Shown here: one piece after another, positions 47,142-55,982 of the stretch
How positions within the stretch are numbered: position 1 is the first letter of the stretch
Layout of the letters: the number at the start of each line of letters is the position of its first letter
Assembly (NCBI GenBank): GCA_016791425.1
Contig: JAEUMQ010000007.1
Span: 248,001 to 312,000, forward strand
Length of the DNA: 64,000 bases
From: Hyphomonadaceae bacterium
GTDB taxonomy: Bacteria; Pseudomonadota; Alphaproteobacteria; Caulobacterales; Aquidulcibacteraceae
Reading direction: 5' to 3'
Notes under the pieces: model-generated
Told to the model about the DNA's origin: nothing
Database searches by the model: none
Seen by the model: the letters and a program-made list of their open reading frames with translations, nothing else
Made by a program: the position numbers and the translations under genes

Positions 47142-48995
47142 TCAGACCCGCGCGACGTTGGCCGCTCGCGCCCGTTGCGTAAAGCGCGCTGCGACAGCCG
47201 CCAGCTGCGTGGGATCGATCGGTTTTGTTAGAAATCCGTCCATCCCCGCCTTGAGCGCCGCCTCCCGCGCCGCTTCCCCGGCCTCCGCGGTGAGCGCCAC
47301 GATCGCGGCTTCCGCGCTCGGCCCCGGATGCGAGCGCACCCATCGCGCCGTCGCCGCGCCATCCATGCGCGGCATGCGCAGGTCGAGAAAGATGAGGTCA
47401 TAGGGCGCCCGCGCGGCCGCCTCGATCGCCTCTTCCCCGTCGCTCGCCACATCGACCACGCAGCCCGCGCGCGTCAGCAGCGTGCGCGCGAGCAGCGCGT
47501 TGATCGGATTGTCTTCCGCCAGCAGCACGCGCAAGCCCGCCAGCGAGAGCGGCGCCTGCGCCCGATCATCCTCTGTAGGCGCACCAGCGCGCGCATCCGC
47601 CTTGCCGCGTCCCGCCGCGAGCAGCAGCCGCTCCGCCAGCGAAGCGCGCCGCACCGGCTTCACCACATAATGCTCCACGCCCGCATCGCGATACATTGTG
47701 ATCGCGTCGCGCTCTTCCTGCGGCACGAGCGCCACCACGCCCTGTCCTGACGCGATCAGCGCCGCAAACTGCGCCGGCGTCAGCGCCGACGCGTGATCCA
47801 CGAGCACGACGTCGAACTTCATCGCCTGCTCTGCGCCGCTCAACGTCACCATGTCGCCGCCGAGCCCGACGATCGCCGCCGTGAGCGCGCGCGCCAGCAC
47901 CTCCGACGGCGAAATGAGCGCCATGCGCAGTCCTTCCAGCCGCGCCGGCGCGCGTCGCGACGGCGCCGGCGCCAGCGGCAGCTCCACCCAGAACGCCGCG
48001 CCGCGCCCTGGCCTGGAATCGAGCCCCACGCGTCCGCCCATCACATGCGCGAGCTTGCGCACGATCGCGAGCCCGAGGCCCGCGCCGCCATGCAGCCGCG
48101 ACACGCTCGAATCCGCCTGCGTGAACTCTTCGAAGATCTGCGCCTGCTTCTCTGCGGGAATGCCCGGGCCCGTATCGCGCACGACGAGCCGCAAGCCTCC
48201 GCCCGGCGTGTTCGCCGCGAAAAGCTCGATCGACACGCCGCCCGTCTCGGTGAACTTCACGGCGTTGCCGGCCAGATTGAACAGGATCTGCCGAAACCGC
48301 CCTTCATCGCCCGTCACGCACGCCGGCGCGCTCGGCCGCGCCGCAACCGCGATCTCCAGGCCCTTCTCGCGCGCCTTGGGCGAAAGCATCTCCGCCACCG
48401 ATTGCGCCGTCGCCTCCGGCTCGAACGGCGCGCTGTCGAGCGCAAGCTTGCCCGCCTCCAGCCTCGAATAATCGAGAATCTCGTTGATCAGATCGAGCAG
48501 GTGCTCGCCCGATTGCCGCACGATCCTGAGATGATCGCGCGCTTCCGGCTCGAGCTTGCTCTGCCCAAGCAGCCCCGCCATCCCGAGGATGCCGTTGAGC
48601 GGCGTGCGCAATTCATGCGTCAGCGTCGCGAACAGCAGCGTCTTGGCCCGGTCCGCTTCCGTCGCCGCCTGCACCCGCTCCGTCACGTCGCGCGCCGCGG
48701 CGATCCGCGATCCGTCCGGCAGCCGCCGCTCGGACCATTCATAGACCCGACCGTCCGGCGCCGGAGCATCGAACCGCCGCATGTCGCCGACGAAGGCCGG
48801 CGGCTGCACCCGCCCCCACGGCGGCCGCGGCGAGCCGACCGCATGCCGGAACACCTGCCGGAACGCCGCGTTGCCGTCGATCACCACGCCCTCGGCGTCG
48901 AGATGCGCGGCCGGATCAGGCGCCGCCTCGAAGGCGTCGATGAGGTTCATCGCCCCGGAGATCTTGGCCGCGGAGATCATTGGCTCCGAATTCAT
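47142..48995 (-). CDS. Hybrid sensor histidine kinase with pseudo-receiver and receiver domains
   Basis: This 617-residue cytoplasmic signalling protein has no transmembrane segment. In order it has a PAS-like N-terminal domain (about 15-105), and a HisKA dimer with the phospho-His in ATLTHELRTPLNGIL near residue 128. The HATPase_c domain is marked by FNLAGNAVKFTE and LVVRDTGPGIP. A degenerate receiver-like domain follows (about 350-455, DVVLVDHAS, ending VVKPVRRASL), then a true receiver (about 485-605) with LIFLDLRMPRMDG and FLTKPIDPTQL. The ATG at 48995 was chosen; an upstream TTG is possible. The partner regulator is not adjacent. Confidence 0.9.
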   Translation of the reverse strand: MNSEPMISAAKISGAMNLIDAFEAAPDPAAHLDAEGVVIDGNAAFRQVFRHAVGSPRPPWGRVQPPAFVGDMRRFDAPAPDGRVYEWSERRLPDGSRIAAARDVTERVQAATEADRAKTLLFATLTHELRTPLNGILGMAGLLGQSKLEPEARDHLRIVRQSGEHLLDLINEILDYSRLEAGKLALDSAPFEPEATAQSVAEMLSPKAREKGLEIAVAARPSAPACVTGDEGRFRQILFNLAGNAVKFTETGGVSIELFAANTPGGGLRLVVRDTGPGIPAEKQAQIFEEFTQADSSVSRLHGGAGLGLAIVRKLAHVMGGRVGLDSRPGRGAAFWVELPLAPAPSRRAPARLEGLRMALISPSEVLARALTAAIVGLGGDMVTLSGAEQAMKFDVVLVDHASALTPAQFAALIASGQGVVALVPQEERDAITMYRDAGVEHYVVKPVRRASLAERLLLAAGRGKADARAGAPTEDDRAQAPLSLAGLRVLLAEDNPINALLARTLLTRAGCVVDVASDGEEAIEAAARAPYDLIFLDLRMPRMDGAATARWVRSHPGPSAEAAIVALTAEAGEAAREAALKAGMDGFLTKPIDPTQLAAVAARFTQRARAANVARV

Positions 48996-49080
48996 CAGGG
49001 CACGCAACGCCGCGCCGCGTTAAGATTTCCTGAGAATCCCCTACCCCGCCCTAATCTGCGGCGCCCGAAGGAAGGGATCA

Positions 49081-49131
49081 TTCCTCCCCCGTTCACGGGG
49101 GAGGTGGCCGCGTAGCGGCCGGAGGGGGCGC
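49081..49131. repeat. Two-hairpin intergenic repeat, copy B
   Basis: CCTCCCCCGT-TC-ACGGGGGAGG forms the first stem. GGCCGC-GTA-GCGGCC forms the second. GGAGGGGGCGCAAC follows. It lies between the hybrid kinase start and the comM stop, both on the minus strand. Confidence 0.85.
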
Positions 49132-49169
49132 AACACCCGCGACTTCCCTAATCCCGCATCCCCAATCCC

Positions 49170-50708
49170 TCACGAAGCCGCCCCGACCATCCCGCTCTGC
49201 TGCCCGGCCCACACCCGCTTCAGGCTCAGCGCCTCGGCGACATGCACGCGCCGCACGCCGCCCGCCCCATCGAGGTCAGCGATCGTCCGCGCCACCCGCA
49301 TCGTCCGGTGATACGCCCGCGCCGACAGCGCCAGGCTCTCCGCCGCCTTCGCCAGCAGCGCCGCGCCGCCCTCGTCGGGCGCCGCGATCCGATCCAACAG
49401 GGCCGCTTCCGCCCGTGCATTCACGAAATCCCGGCCGAGCCCCAATGCCTCGCCGCGCATGCTTTGCGCGCCGCGCGCCGCCTCCACCCGCGCCCGCGCC
49501 TCGGCCGAGCCCTCCGCCGGCGGCGGCAGCGCCAGATCTGCGGCCGTCACCGGCGGCACGTCGATCTGCAGGTCGATCCGATCGAGCAGCGGCCCCGAGA
49601 TCCGGGCCTGATACTCGATCGCGCAGCGCGGGCCCCGCCGGCACATCCCCACGCCCGTCCCGCCGCCGCAACGGCACGGATTCATCGCCCCGACCAGCAT
49701 CGCCTTGGCCGGATAGACCACCCGATGGTTCGCCCGTGCAATCGCGACTTCGCCGGTCTCCAGCGGCTGCCGCAGCGCATCGAGCGCCTGCGGCGCGAAC
49801 TCCGGCAATTCATCAAGGAAAAGCACGCCCTGGTGCGCCAGGCTCGCCTCGCCCGGCTTCACCCGCAGGCCGCCGCCGACCAGCGCCGCCATCGTCGCCG
49901 AATGATGCGGGGCGCGGAACGGCCGCCGCCGCGTCAGCTGTCCGCGATCGATCAGCCCCGCCACGCTCTGGATCTGGCTCACTTCCAGCAGTTCCGCAGC
50001 CGACAGCGGCGGCAGGATGCCCGGCAGCCGCTGCGCCAGCATCGATTTGCCCGAGCCTGGCGGGCCCACGAACAGCAGGTTGTGCCCGCCCGACGCCGCG
50101 ATCTCCAAAGCCCGCTTGGCCTGTTCCTGCCCCTTCACGTCCCGCAGATCCGGGATCGCGGCGCCTTCCACCAGATCCCCGCGCACGGGCGGCCGGATAT
50201 GGCCGGAGCCCTTGAAATGATTGACCAGCGCGATGAGCGACGGCGCCGCGACCAGGTCGCAATCGGCCCACGCCGCTTCCGCGCCTGATGCGGCCGGGCA
50301 GATGAACTTGAGCCCCATTGCGTGCGCGGCCATCGCCGCCGGCAACGCCCCCGGCGACGGCGCCAGCGACCCGTCGAGACCAAGCTCCCCGAACGCCAGC
50401 GCGCTCTCCAAGGCGTCTCGCGGCAGCACCCCGATCTCGCCGAGCAGCGCGAGCGCGATCGGCAGGTCGTAATGGGCGCCCTCCTTCGGCAGATCGGCCG
50501 GCGCGAGGTTCACGATCACCCGCCCCGCCGGCACGGCGAGCCCCAGCGCAGCGAACGCCGCCCGCACCCGCTCCCGGCTTTCCGACACCGCCTTGTCGCC
50601 GAGCCCAACGATCACGATGCCGTGCTGCCCACCGGCCAATTGCACCTGAACATCGACCCGCTTGGGCTCCAGGCCGACAAAAGCGAGCGTTACCGCGTGC
50701 GTGGACAT
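49170..50708 (-). CDS. comM: ComM / YifB-family Mg-chelatase-like AAA+ ATPase
   Basis: This 512-residue protein has an N-terminal Lon-protease-like substrate domain (about 1-165, with VIVGLGDKAVSESRERV near residue 32). The AAA+ core has Walker A FVGPPGSGKSMLAQRL near 215 and the sensor region. A Cys-rich insertion reads NPCRCGGGTGVGMCRRGP near 345, followed by the Mg-chelatase C-terminal part with ARISGPLLDRIDLQI. ComM is a hexameric helicase that extends branch migration in natural transformation and recombination. A DnaA-box-like TTATCCACA lies 13 bp before its ATG. Confidence 0.95.
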   Translation of the reverse strand: MSTHAVTLAFVGLEPKRVDVQVQLAGGQHGIVIVGLGDKAVSESRERVRAAFAALGLAVPAGRVIVNLAPADLPKEGAHYDLPIALALLGEIGVLPRDALESALAFGELGLDGSLAPSPGALPAAMAAHAMGLKFICPAASGAEAAWADCDLVAAPSLIALVNHFKGSGHIRPPVRGDLVEGAAIPDLRDVKGQEQAKRALEIAASGGHNLLFVGPPGSGKSMLAQRLPGILPPLSAAELLEVSQIQSVAGLIDRGQLTRRRPFRAPHHSATMAALVGGGLRVKPGEASLAHQGVLFLDELPEFAPQALDALRQPLETGEVAIARANHRVVYPAKAMLVGAMNPCRCGGGTGVGMCRRGPRCAIEYQARISGPLLDRIDLQIDVPPVTAADLALPPPAEGSAEARARVEAARGAQSMRGEALGLGRDFVNARAEAALLDRIAAPDEGGAALLAKAAESLALSARAYHRTMRVARTIADLDGAGGVRRVHVAEALSLKRVWAGQQSGMVGAAS

Positions 50709-50720
50709 GACTGCCCCACT

Positions 50721-50729
50721 TTATCCACA
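50721..50729 (+). promoter_or_regulatory. DnaA-box-like sequence upstream of comM
   Basis: TTATCCACA fits the strict DnaA-box consensus TTAT-N-CACA and lies 13 bp upstream of the comM ATG, in a 223-bp gap between yraN and comM. A single box is not an origin. It might modulate comM or occur by chance. Confidence 0.4.
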
Positions 50730-50931
50730 GACCCGCCGCGATTCCATACAGAACCGGAACAAACAAGCAACATGGCCTGAACACGACTGCGCCAATCCGT
50801 CAAGTGGGACTGTGACTGCCACCAAACTGCTTCCAGTTGGGCCTCCGGCTGTGGAAGACCCGGCGCCTTCGGCGCGCGCGCCGACATCAAAACGTCGCGT
50901 CCGGACATTCCGTCCACAAACGATTAGACCC

Positions 50932-51312
50932 TTAGAACGGCCGGTCCAAACCCCACACGCCGCGCCGATGCACCGGCAGCGGCCCCACGCCGACGACCAT
51001 GAGATCATAGCGGATGGGCGCCCGCTCGAGCCGCCACCGCTTCGCCAACGCCAGCGCCGCCGCCCCGAGGCGCTCCTGCTGCCGGGCCCCGAGCGCGTCC
51101 TGCCCAGCGATCTCGCTGTCGCGCGCCTTCACTTCCACGATCGCCAGAACGCCGCTTTTCATCGCCGCCAGATCGACTTCGCCGAACGGCGTGCGACAGC
51201 GTCGGCCGAGAATCCGGTAGCCTTTCGCCATCAGCCACAGCATCGCCACGAGCTCAGCCCGGCGTCCCCGCGCCTCCGCCAGGCGGCGCTTGGGCTGTCG
51301 TGCTTCCTTCAT
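50932..51312 (-). CDS. yraN: YraN family (UPF0102) nuclease-fold protein
   Basis: This 126-residue small protein of the PD-(D/E)xK nuclease superfamily shows EARGRRAELVAMLWLMAKGYRILGRR near the N-terminus. The catalytic-like block TPFGEVDLAAM lies near residue 40, followed by LAIVEVKARD, so the D and E-x-K pattern is present. The biological function is unproven. It overlaps the rsmI stop as ATGA and is thus coupled to rsmI, an arrangement common in proteobacteria. The gap to comM on the same strand holds a DnaA-box-like site. Confidence 0.93.
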   Translation of the reverse strand: MKEARQPKRRLAEARGRRAELVAMLWLMAKGYRILGRRCRTPFGEVDLAAMKSGVLAIVEVKARDSEIAGQDALGARQQERLGAAALALAKRWRLERAPIRYDLMVVGVGPLPVHRRGVWGLDRPF

Positions 51313-52250
51313 GGCGCCTTCAGCTTGAGCGCCAGCGCATAAACGTCCTTGCGCGGAACATTGTAGGCAGCCGCAACCTTCGCCGCGGCGTCGCGCACGC
51401 TGTCGTGCGCCAGCGCGCCCCGGAGCGCCGCCTCGATCTCGCTCCAGTCGATTGCCGCCGCCTCCGGCGGACCGACCACGACCACGATCTCGCCCTTTGG
51501 CGCTTCCCCGGCGCCCGCCGCCAGCTCGCTGAGCCGGCCGCGCCGGAATTCCTCGAACAGCTTGGTGAGCTCGCGTCCCACCGCCCCCGGCCGGTCCCCC
51601 AGCACAGCGGCCATGTCCTTCAGGCTCTCGGCCAGCCGTGGGCCGGTCTCGAAGAAGACCAGCGTCGCTTCAATGCCCGCCAGCTCCGTCAGCCAAGCCG
51701 CCCGCGCCGCCGCCTTCGCTGGCGGAAAGCCGGCGAACAGGAACCGGTCGGTGGGCAGCCCCGACGCGACGAGGCCCGCCAGCGCCGCCGAGGCGCCCGG
51801 CACGGGAATCACCCGATGCCCCGCCGCCGCCGCCGCCCGCACCAGCTTGAACCCGGGATCTGACACCAGCGGCGTCCCGGCGTCGGAAACCAGCGCTGCC
51901 GACGCGCCCGATGCGAGCGCCGCCAGGATCTCCTCCCGCGCCGCCTCCGCATTGTGCTCGTGATAGCTCCCCAGCCGCGCCCGGATTCCGAAAGCGTTCA
52001 GAAGCTTTAACGTTTGCCTTTGATCTTCCGCGTAGACGCGCGTCGCGCTCGCAAGCACGTCGAGCGCCCTTAAAGTGACATCACGCAGGTTTCCGATGGG
52101 CGTCGCGACCAGATAAAGGCCCGGCGCCAGCGCGGCGTCCCGCGATGGACGCCAGCCGGGGGCGCCGCTAGCGTCCGGCCCCGCGCGGGGATCGGAATCA
52201 GAGCCCGACTCAGTGTCGGGACCAGTATCGGGCAACGAGGGATCAGCCAT
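51309..52250 (-). CDS. rsmI: 16S rRNA (cytidine-1402-2'-O)-methyltransferase
   Basis: This 313-residue tetrapyrrole-methylase-fold SAM enzyme methylates C1402 of 16S rRNA. After an Asp/Ser/Pro-rich N-terminal extension of about 40 residues, the core begins GLYLVATPIGNLRDVTLRAL. It continues with YAEDQRQTLKLLNAFG and AALVSDAGTPLVSDPGF, the family hallmarks. The C-terminal helical part near residue 250 is also conserved. The ATG at 52250 forms part of CATG shared with the divergent lppC ATG; apart from a TTG at 52235, no later canonical start precedes the core. It overlaps yraN downstream. Confidence 0.95.
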   Translation of the reverse strand: MADPSLPDTGPDTESGSDSDPRAGPDASGAPGWRPSRDAALAPGLYLVATPIGNLRDVTLRALDVLASATRVYAEDQRQTLKLLNAFGIRARLGSYHEHNAEAAREEILAALASGASAALVSDAGTPLVSDPGFKLVRAAAAAGHRVIPVPGASAALAGLVASGLPTDRFLFAGFPPAKAAARAAWLTELAGIEATLVFFETGPRLAESLKDMAAVLGDRPGAVGRELTKLFEEFRRGRLSELAAGAGEAPKGEIVVVVGPPEAAAIDWSEIEAALRGALAHDSVRDAAAKVAAAYNVPRKDVYALALKLKAP

Positions 52251-53466
52251 GTCGACAGGGTTCAGGAGATCATCCGCTTCGCCGGCGCGAACGCCAAGCC
52301 TGATCGCTCTTGTCGGCCTTTCCGCCTCGCTCGCGGCCTGCGCCACCCCCGGCGGCGTGGTCGGCCCTTCGCCGACCGAACCCGGATCGGTCGTCACCCG
52401 AGAGGGGGTCACCCCGCCCTTCATGGCCGGCCGCCGCATCGTGCGCGTCGGGCTCTTGCTGCCCTTCTCCACGCGGCCCGCGGACGCCAGCGCCCTCTAC
52501 AGCGCCGCCGAGCTTGCCCTGTTCGACCATGGCGGCCCGAACATGCTCCTCATCCCGCGCGATTCCGGCGGCGATGAAGCCGCCGCCGCCGCCGCCGGCC
52601 AGGCGCTCGTCCGCGACGGCGCCGACATCATCGTCGGCCCGGTGCTGCGCGAAGGCGTCGAAGGCGTCGCCGGCGTCGCCCGCCGCGAGCGCATTCCGGT
52701 CATCGGCTTCTCCTCCGACCGCACCGTCGCCGGCAACGGCGTCTATCTCCTGAGCTTCCAGCTGGAGGATGAGGTCGCCCGCCTCGTCTCCTTCGCGGCC
52801 AGCCGCAACATCCGCACCATCGCGCTCCTGGCGCCGGAGAACGAATACGGCCGCCGCGTCGATCAGGCGCTGCGCGCCGAGGCCCAGCGCCGCGGCGTGA
52901 CGGTGGTCAGCTCCGTGCTTTATCCGCGTACGGACGCTGAAGCGATGGCCGCCGCCGGCCGCATCGCCCAGCAGCTTCAGGTGACGCCCGCGCAGGGCAT
53001 CGTCATCGCCGAAACCGGCACCGCGTTGCGCGTCATCGGGCCCTCGCTCGTGCGGGCCGGCGTCAATCCGCGCCAGGTCCAGCTGCTTGGCACCAGCGCC
53101 TGGGCGAGCGGCGACGCACAGCGCGAGCCGACCTATGCCGGCGGCTGGTACGTCGCGCCGGACCCAACGGTTCGCACCGAGTTCGAGCGCCGCTATCGCC
53201 AGGCCTACAATGTCGAGCCCACGCGCCTGGCGAGCCTCTCCTACGACGCGGTCTCGCTCGCCGCGCTCCTCTCCACCGATGTCGGCGCTTCGGGCCTGTC
53301 GCGAACCGCCATCGAGCGCAGCGACGGCTTCCTTGGCAGCGACGGCGTTTTCCGCTTCCGCGGCGACGGCTCGATCGAGCGGGGCCTCGCGATCATGGAA
53401 GTGCGCCAGGGCCAGACCGTCCCCATCGACCCCGCCCCGCGCCGCTTCACCGCTCCCGCCTCGTAA
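52249..53466 (+). CDS. Lipoprotein, penicillin-binding protein activator (LpoA/LppC-like)
   Basis: This 405-residue periplasmic-binding-fold lipoprotein has a signal peptide with a lipobox ending LAAC near residue 31. An extended linker follows, then a type-I periplasmic-binding fold (about 60-395). Blocks include VGLLLPFSTRPADASALYSAAELALFDHG near 66, IVGPVLREGVEGVAGVARRERIPVIGFSSD near 127, and YDAVSLAALL near 345. In alphaproteobacteria it lies between hemW and rsmI, as here. The gammaproteobacterial relative LpoA activates PBP1A; the same function is inferred. ACGAGGGA precedes the ATG, and an in-frame GTG at 52213 is possible. Confidence 0.9.
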   Translation: MSTGFRRSSASPARTPSLIALVGLSASLAACATPGGVVGPSPTEPGSVVTREGVTPPFMAGRRIVRVGLLLPFSTRPADASALYSAAELALFDHGGPNMLLIPRDSGGDEAAAAAAGQALVRDGADIIVGPVLREGVEGVAGVARRERIPVIGFSSDRTVAGNGVYLLSFQLEDEVARLVSFAASRNIRTIALLAPENEYGRRVDQALRAEAQRRGVTVVSSVLYPRTDAEAMAAAGRIAQQLQVTPAQGIVIAETGTALRVIGPSLVRAGVNPRQVQLLGTSAWASGDAQREPTYAGGWYVAPDPTVRTEFERRYRQAYNVEPTRLASLSYDAVSLAALLSTDVGASGLSRTAIERSDGFLGSDGVFRFRGDGSIERGLAIMEVRQGQTVPIDPAPRRFTAPAS

Positions 53467-53493
53467 CAGCGCAAGCCAAGCAAGAAAGTCCGC

Positions 53494-53553
53494 TTCCTCA
53501 TCCGTTCACGGAGGAGGTGGTCGCGCAGCGACCGGAGGGGGCGCAGCTACGCC
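53494..53553. repeat. Two-hairpin intergenic repeat, copy C
   Basis: CCTCATCCGT-TC-ACGGAGGAGG forms the first stem with one mismatch. GGTCGC-GCA-GCGACC forms the second. GGAGGGGGCGCAGC and TACGCC follow. It lies between the PBP-activator lipoprotein gene and convergent hemW, and the hemW stop codon is inside its conserved right end. Confidence 0.85.
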
Positions 53554-54644
53554 AGCTCCGCTGCGATCCTGTCGGCAAGCAGCCGCCCCTTGTCGGTCAG
53601 GCGCACGCGCATTTCATCCGCACACAGAAGATCGCCCAGCTCCTCGACCTTCTTTGCATCCGTCAGCGCCCGCGCGATCCCCTCCCGCAACCGCAATCCC
53701 ATCAAGATCTTCTCTTCGCGGATTTCCTTTTTGCTCAGCGCTTCCGCGCTTTCCCAGCCGACGCCGGCCGCATTCACTGCTTCGATATATCCCCTCACGT
53801 CACGCACCGCCTGCGTCGCCAGCCGCGCGCCATCCGACATCACTCGCCCGTGCGCGCTCGGCCCGACGCCCGCCCACTCCTCGCCGCGCCAATAGAGAAG
53901 ATTGTGCCGTGACTGCGCATTCGCTCCGCGCGCATGGTTCGAAATCTCGTACGCCGGAAACCCCGCCGCTTCGCACGTCTCCTGCGTGACCTCGTACAGC
54001 GTCGCGGCCGCCTCCTCGCCCTGCGCGCTGAGCCGTCCTCGCAGGACCGCGCGCGCGAACGGCGTCCCTTCCTCGATCGTCAATTGGTACGCCGACAGAT
54101 GCTCGATCGGCAGTTGGAGCGCCTCGCCAAGCTCGTCGCGCCACTCCTCCGTAGACTGACCCTCTCGCGCATAGATGAGGTCGATCGACACCCGCGCGCC
54201 CGTCTTCGCCGCGGCCTCCACCGCCGCGATCCCCTCGCGAACGCTGTGCCGCCGCCCCAGCCACAGAAGCGCCGGCGCGCGCAGCGCCTGCACCCCCAGC
54301 GAGAGCCTGTTCACGCCCGCCGCAACGAGATCGGCGAACCCGCTCGCATGTTCGGGATTTGCCTCCAGCGTGATCTCTGCTCCGGGCGCGAGCCCGAACG
54401 CGTCGTCCACCGCCGCGATCAAAGCGCCGACATCCGCGCCCTTCATGAGCGACGGCGTCCCGCCCCCGATGAAGACGCTGCCGACCTCGCGCTTCCCGAT
54501 CCGCGCCGCCTGCGCCCGCACATCCTTCATGATCGCGGCGATGAGATCGCCATGATCGCCGCCGCGATCGCGCCGCACATTGAAATCGCAATAGGGACAG
54601 ATGCTCGCGCAATACGGCCAGTGGACGTAAACGCCAAACTTCAT
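53547..54644 (-). CDS. hemW: Radical-SAM heme chaperone HemW (HemN-like)
   Basis: This 365-residue radical-SAM protein begins MKFGVYVHWPYCASICPYCDFNV. The CxxxCxxC cluster cysteines lie in YCASICPYC (about residues 11-17), with GGGTPSLM near 57. The HemW/HemN family block YQLTIEEGTPFA is near residue 190 and the winged C-terminal domain contains MGLRLREGI near 315. HemW binds heme and inserts it into hemoproteins; it is not the coproporphyrinogen dehydrogenase HemN, which has further cysteine features. It is downstream of rdgB on the minus strand. The stop lies inside an intergenic repeat. Confidence 0.93.
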   Translation of the reverse strand: MKFGVYVHWPYCASICPYCDFNVRRDRGGDHGDLIAAIMKDVRAQAARIGKREVGSVFIGGGTPSLMKGADVGALIAAVDDAFGLAPGAEITLEANPEHASGFADLVAAGVNRLSLGVQALRAPALLWLGRRHSVREGIAAVEAAAKTGARVSIDLIYAREGQSTEEWRDELGEALQLPIEHLSAYQLTIEEGTPFARAVLRGRLSAQGEEAAATLYEVTQETCEAAGFPAYEISNHARGANAQSRHNLLYWRGEEWAGVGPSAHGRVMSDGARLATQAVRDVRGYIEAVNAAGVGWESAEALSKKEIREEKILMGLRLREGIARALTDAKKVEELGDLLCADEMRVRLTDKGRLLADRIAAELA

Positions 54645-54699
54645 CACCGCGCGCATCCCGGCAAAGTGGTCCCGGTTTTCCGATAAGGATGCGCGCAAA

Positions 54700-55281
54700 T
54701 CAAAGCGAAGCCACGAGCTTCTCGAACGCCCGCGCCCGATGCGTCAGCGGCGTCTTCTCCTCAGGCGCCATCTCGCCGAAGGTCCGGTCAAGGCCATCAG
54801 GAACGAACATCGGATCGTACCCGAAGCCTTGGGCTCCGCGCGGCGGCCATACCAGCGTCCCCTTCGCCTCGCCCTCGAACACCAGCGGCTTCTCGCCCGG
54901 CCGTTTCAGCGCCAGCGCGCACACGAACCGCGCCCGCAAGTCCGAGCCGCCGGCGAGCTCCCGCCACACCCGCTCCATCGCGACCCGAAAATCTCCGTCC
55001 GGCGCCCACCGCGCCGAAGTGACTCCCGGAGCGCCCCCCAAGGCCAAGACCTCCAGGCCAGAATCGTCCGCCAGCGCCGGCAGACCCGACGCCTCCGCCG
55101 CCGCCGCCGCTTTCAGCACCGCGTTGCCGGCGAACGTCGTCTCGGTCTCCTCCGGCGAAGGCAGCCCCAGCGCCGCCGCCGACACCGGCTCGACCCCGTA
55201 CGGCGCCAGCAGCGCCGCGATCTCGCGGACCTTCCCCGCATTGTGGCTCGCCACCACCAGCCGTCCGCTCAAGGCGCTCAT
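54700..55281 (-). CDS. rdgB: dITP/XTP pyrophosphatase (RdgB/HAM1)
   Basis: This 193-residue house-cleaning enzyme hydrolyses non-canonical purine triphosphates. It shows the substrate signature [13 protein letters not shown] at residues 9-21, [13 protein letters not shown] near residue 49, [18 protein letters not shown] near 68 with the catalytic Asp, and [12 protein letters not shown] near 150. It begins [12 protein letters not shown]. In most alphaproteobacteria rph is its direct neighbour upstream; here about 2.3 kb of accessory genes lie between rdgB and rph. Confidence 0.96.
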   Translation of the reverse strand: MSALSGRLVVASHNAGKVREIAALLAPYGVEPVSAAALGLPSPEETETTFAGNAVLKAAAAAEASGLPALADDSGLEVLALGGAPGVTSARWAPDGDFRVAMERVWRELAGGSDLRARFVCALALKRPGEKPLVFEGEAKGTLVWPPRGAQGFGYDPMFVPDGLDRTFGEMAPEEKTPLTHRARAFEKLVASL

Positions 55282-55364
55282 CGTGTTGTCATGTTTGCGT
55301 CTCGACGCCCCGGTCTATATCGAATATCAATAAAGTCCTGCCATCCTGCCCGCGGAGCTCAGCG

Positions 55365-55982
55365 GTGAAACCCTTCAAGGCCCTCGGACGCGGATCCGTC
55401 GCGTCGCTCATCCAGGTGGGGCTCCACCTCGCCTGGATCGCGCTTTGGCTCGCCGCCGGCGGCCTGGCGCTGATCTTCCTCGCCTGGATTGGCGTCCACC
55501 TCGCCATCGCCAACGGCCTCCTCTCGCCCGACTTCGTCACCGCCGGGGACCGCAAGCTCGAATACTTCTGGACATTCGGAAGCGCCCGCATCGTCTTCGA
55601 CAACCCCAACGACTTCGCCTGGCCCTACGCCATCCCGGCCATCCTCGCCGCTGCGGTCGTCATCGCCGGCCTGCTGGTCGTCGTCGCCCGCCTGAAGAAG
55701 CTCTTCGGCAATTTCGCCTCGGGCCAGCCCTTCAGCGCCGACAATGCCGGCCACCTCCGTGTGATCTGGATCGCGCTCCTCGTGATGGAGGTCTCGCGCT
55801 ACGCCATCGCCGCTCTGATGAAGCTCCTTGTCCTCGCCATCGGCCAGCCGGAGGACGTGAACGTCATCGTCGCCCCGCCCTTCAGCTTCTCCGCCTGGGC
55901 CGCGATCCTCATTCTCATCGTGCTGGCCGAGGTCTTCCGCGAAGGCGCGCGTCTGCGCGAAGACCAGGAACTGACCATCTGA
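55365..55982 (+). CDS. DUF2975-domain membrane protein
   Basis: This 205-residue protein has four transmembrane helices (about 12-45, 85-110, 120-145 and 165-185). The pattern is typical of DUF2975: LKKLFGNFASGQPFSADNAGHLRVIWIALLVME at the centre, with the conserved GQPFS-N segment. The family is usually found with a small Cro-type regulator, as here (the ATG of the next gene overlaps this stop as TGATG), which suggests autoregulation or a membrane-signalling pair. Its function is otherwise unknown. It is divergent from rdgB. Confidence 0.88.
   Translation: MKPFKALGRGSVASLIQVGLHLAWIALWLAAGGLALIFLAWIGVHLAIANGLLSPDFVTAGDRKLEYFWTFGSARIVFDNPNDFAWPYAIPAILAAAVVIAGLLVVVARLKKLFGNFASGQPFSADNAGHLRVIWIALLVMEVSRYAIAALMKLLVLAIGQPEDVNVIVAPPFSFSAWAAILILIVLAEVFREGARLREDQELTI

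Noticed and set aside
50709-50931. Replication origin near the DnaA-box-like site
   Set aside because: Only one strict box is present, with no cluster of boxes or AT-rich unwinding region, and dnaA/parAB-type genes are absent.
53547-54644. HemN (coproporphyrinogen III dehydrogenase) for the radical-SAM gene
   Set aside because: The short length, CxxxCxxC context and location next to rdgB fit HemW rather than the longer HemN.
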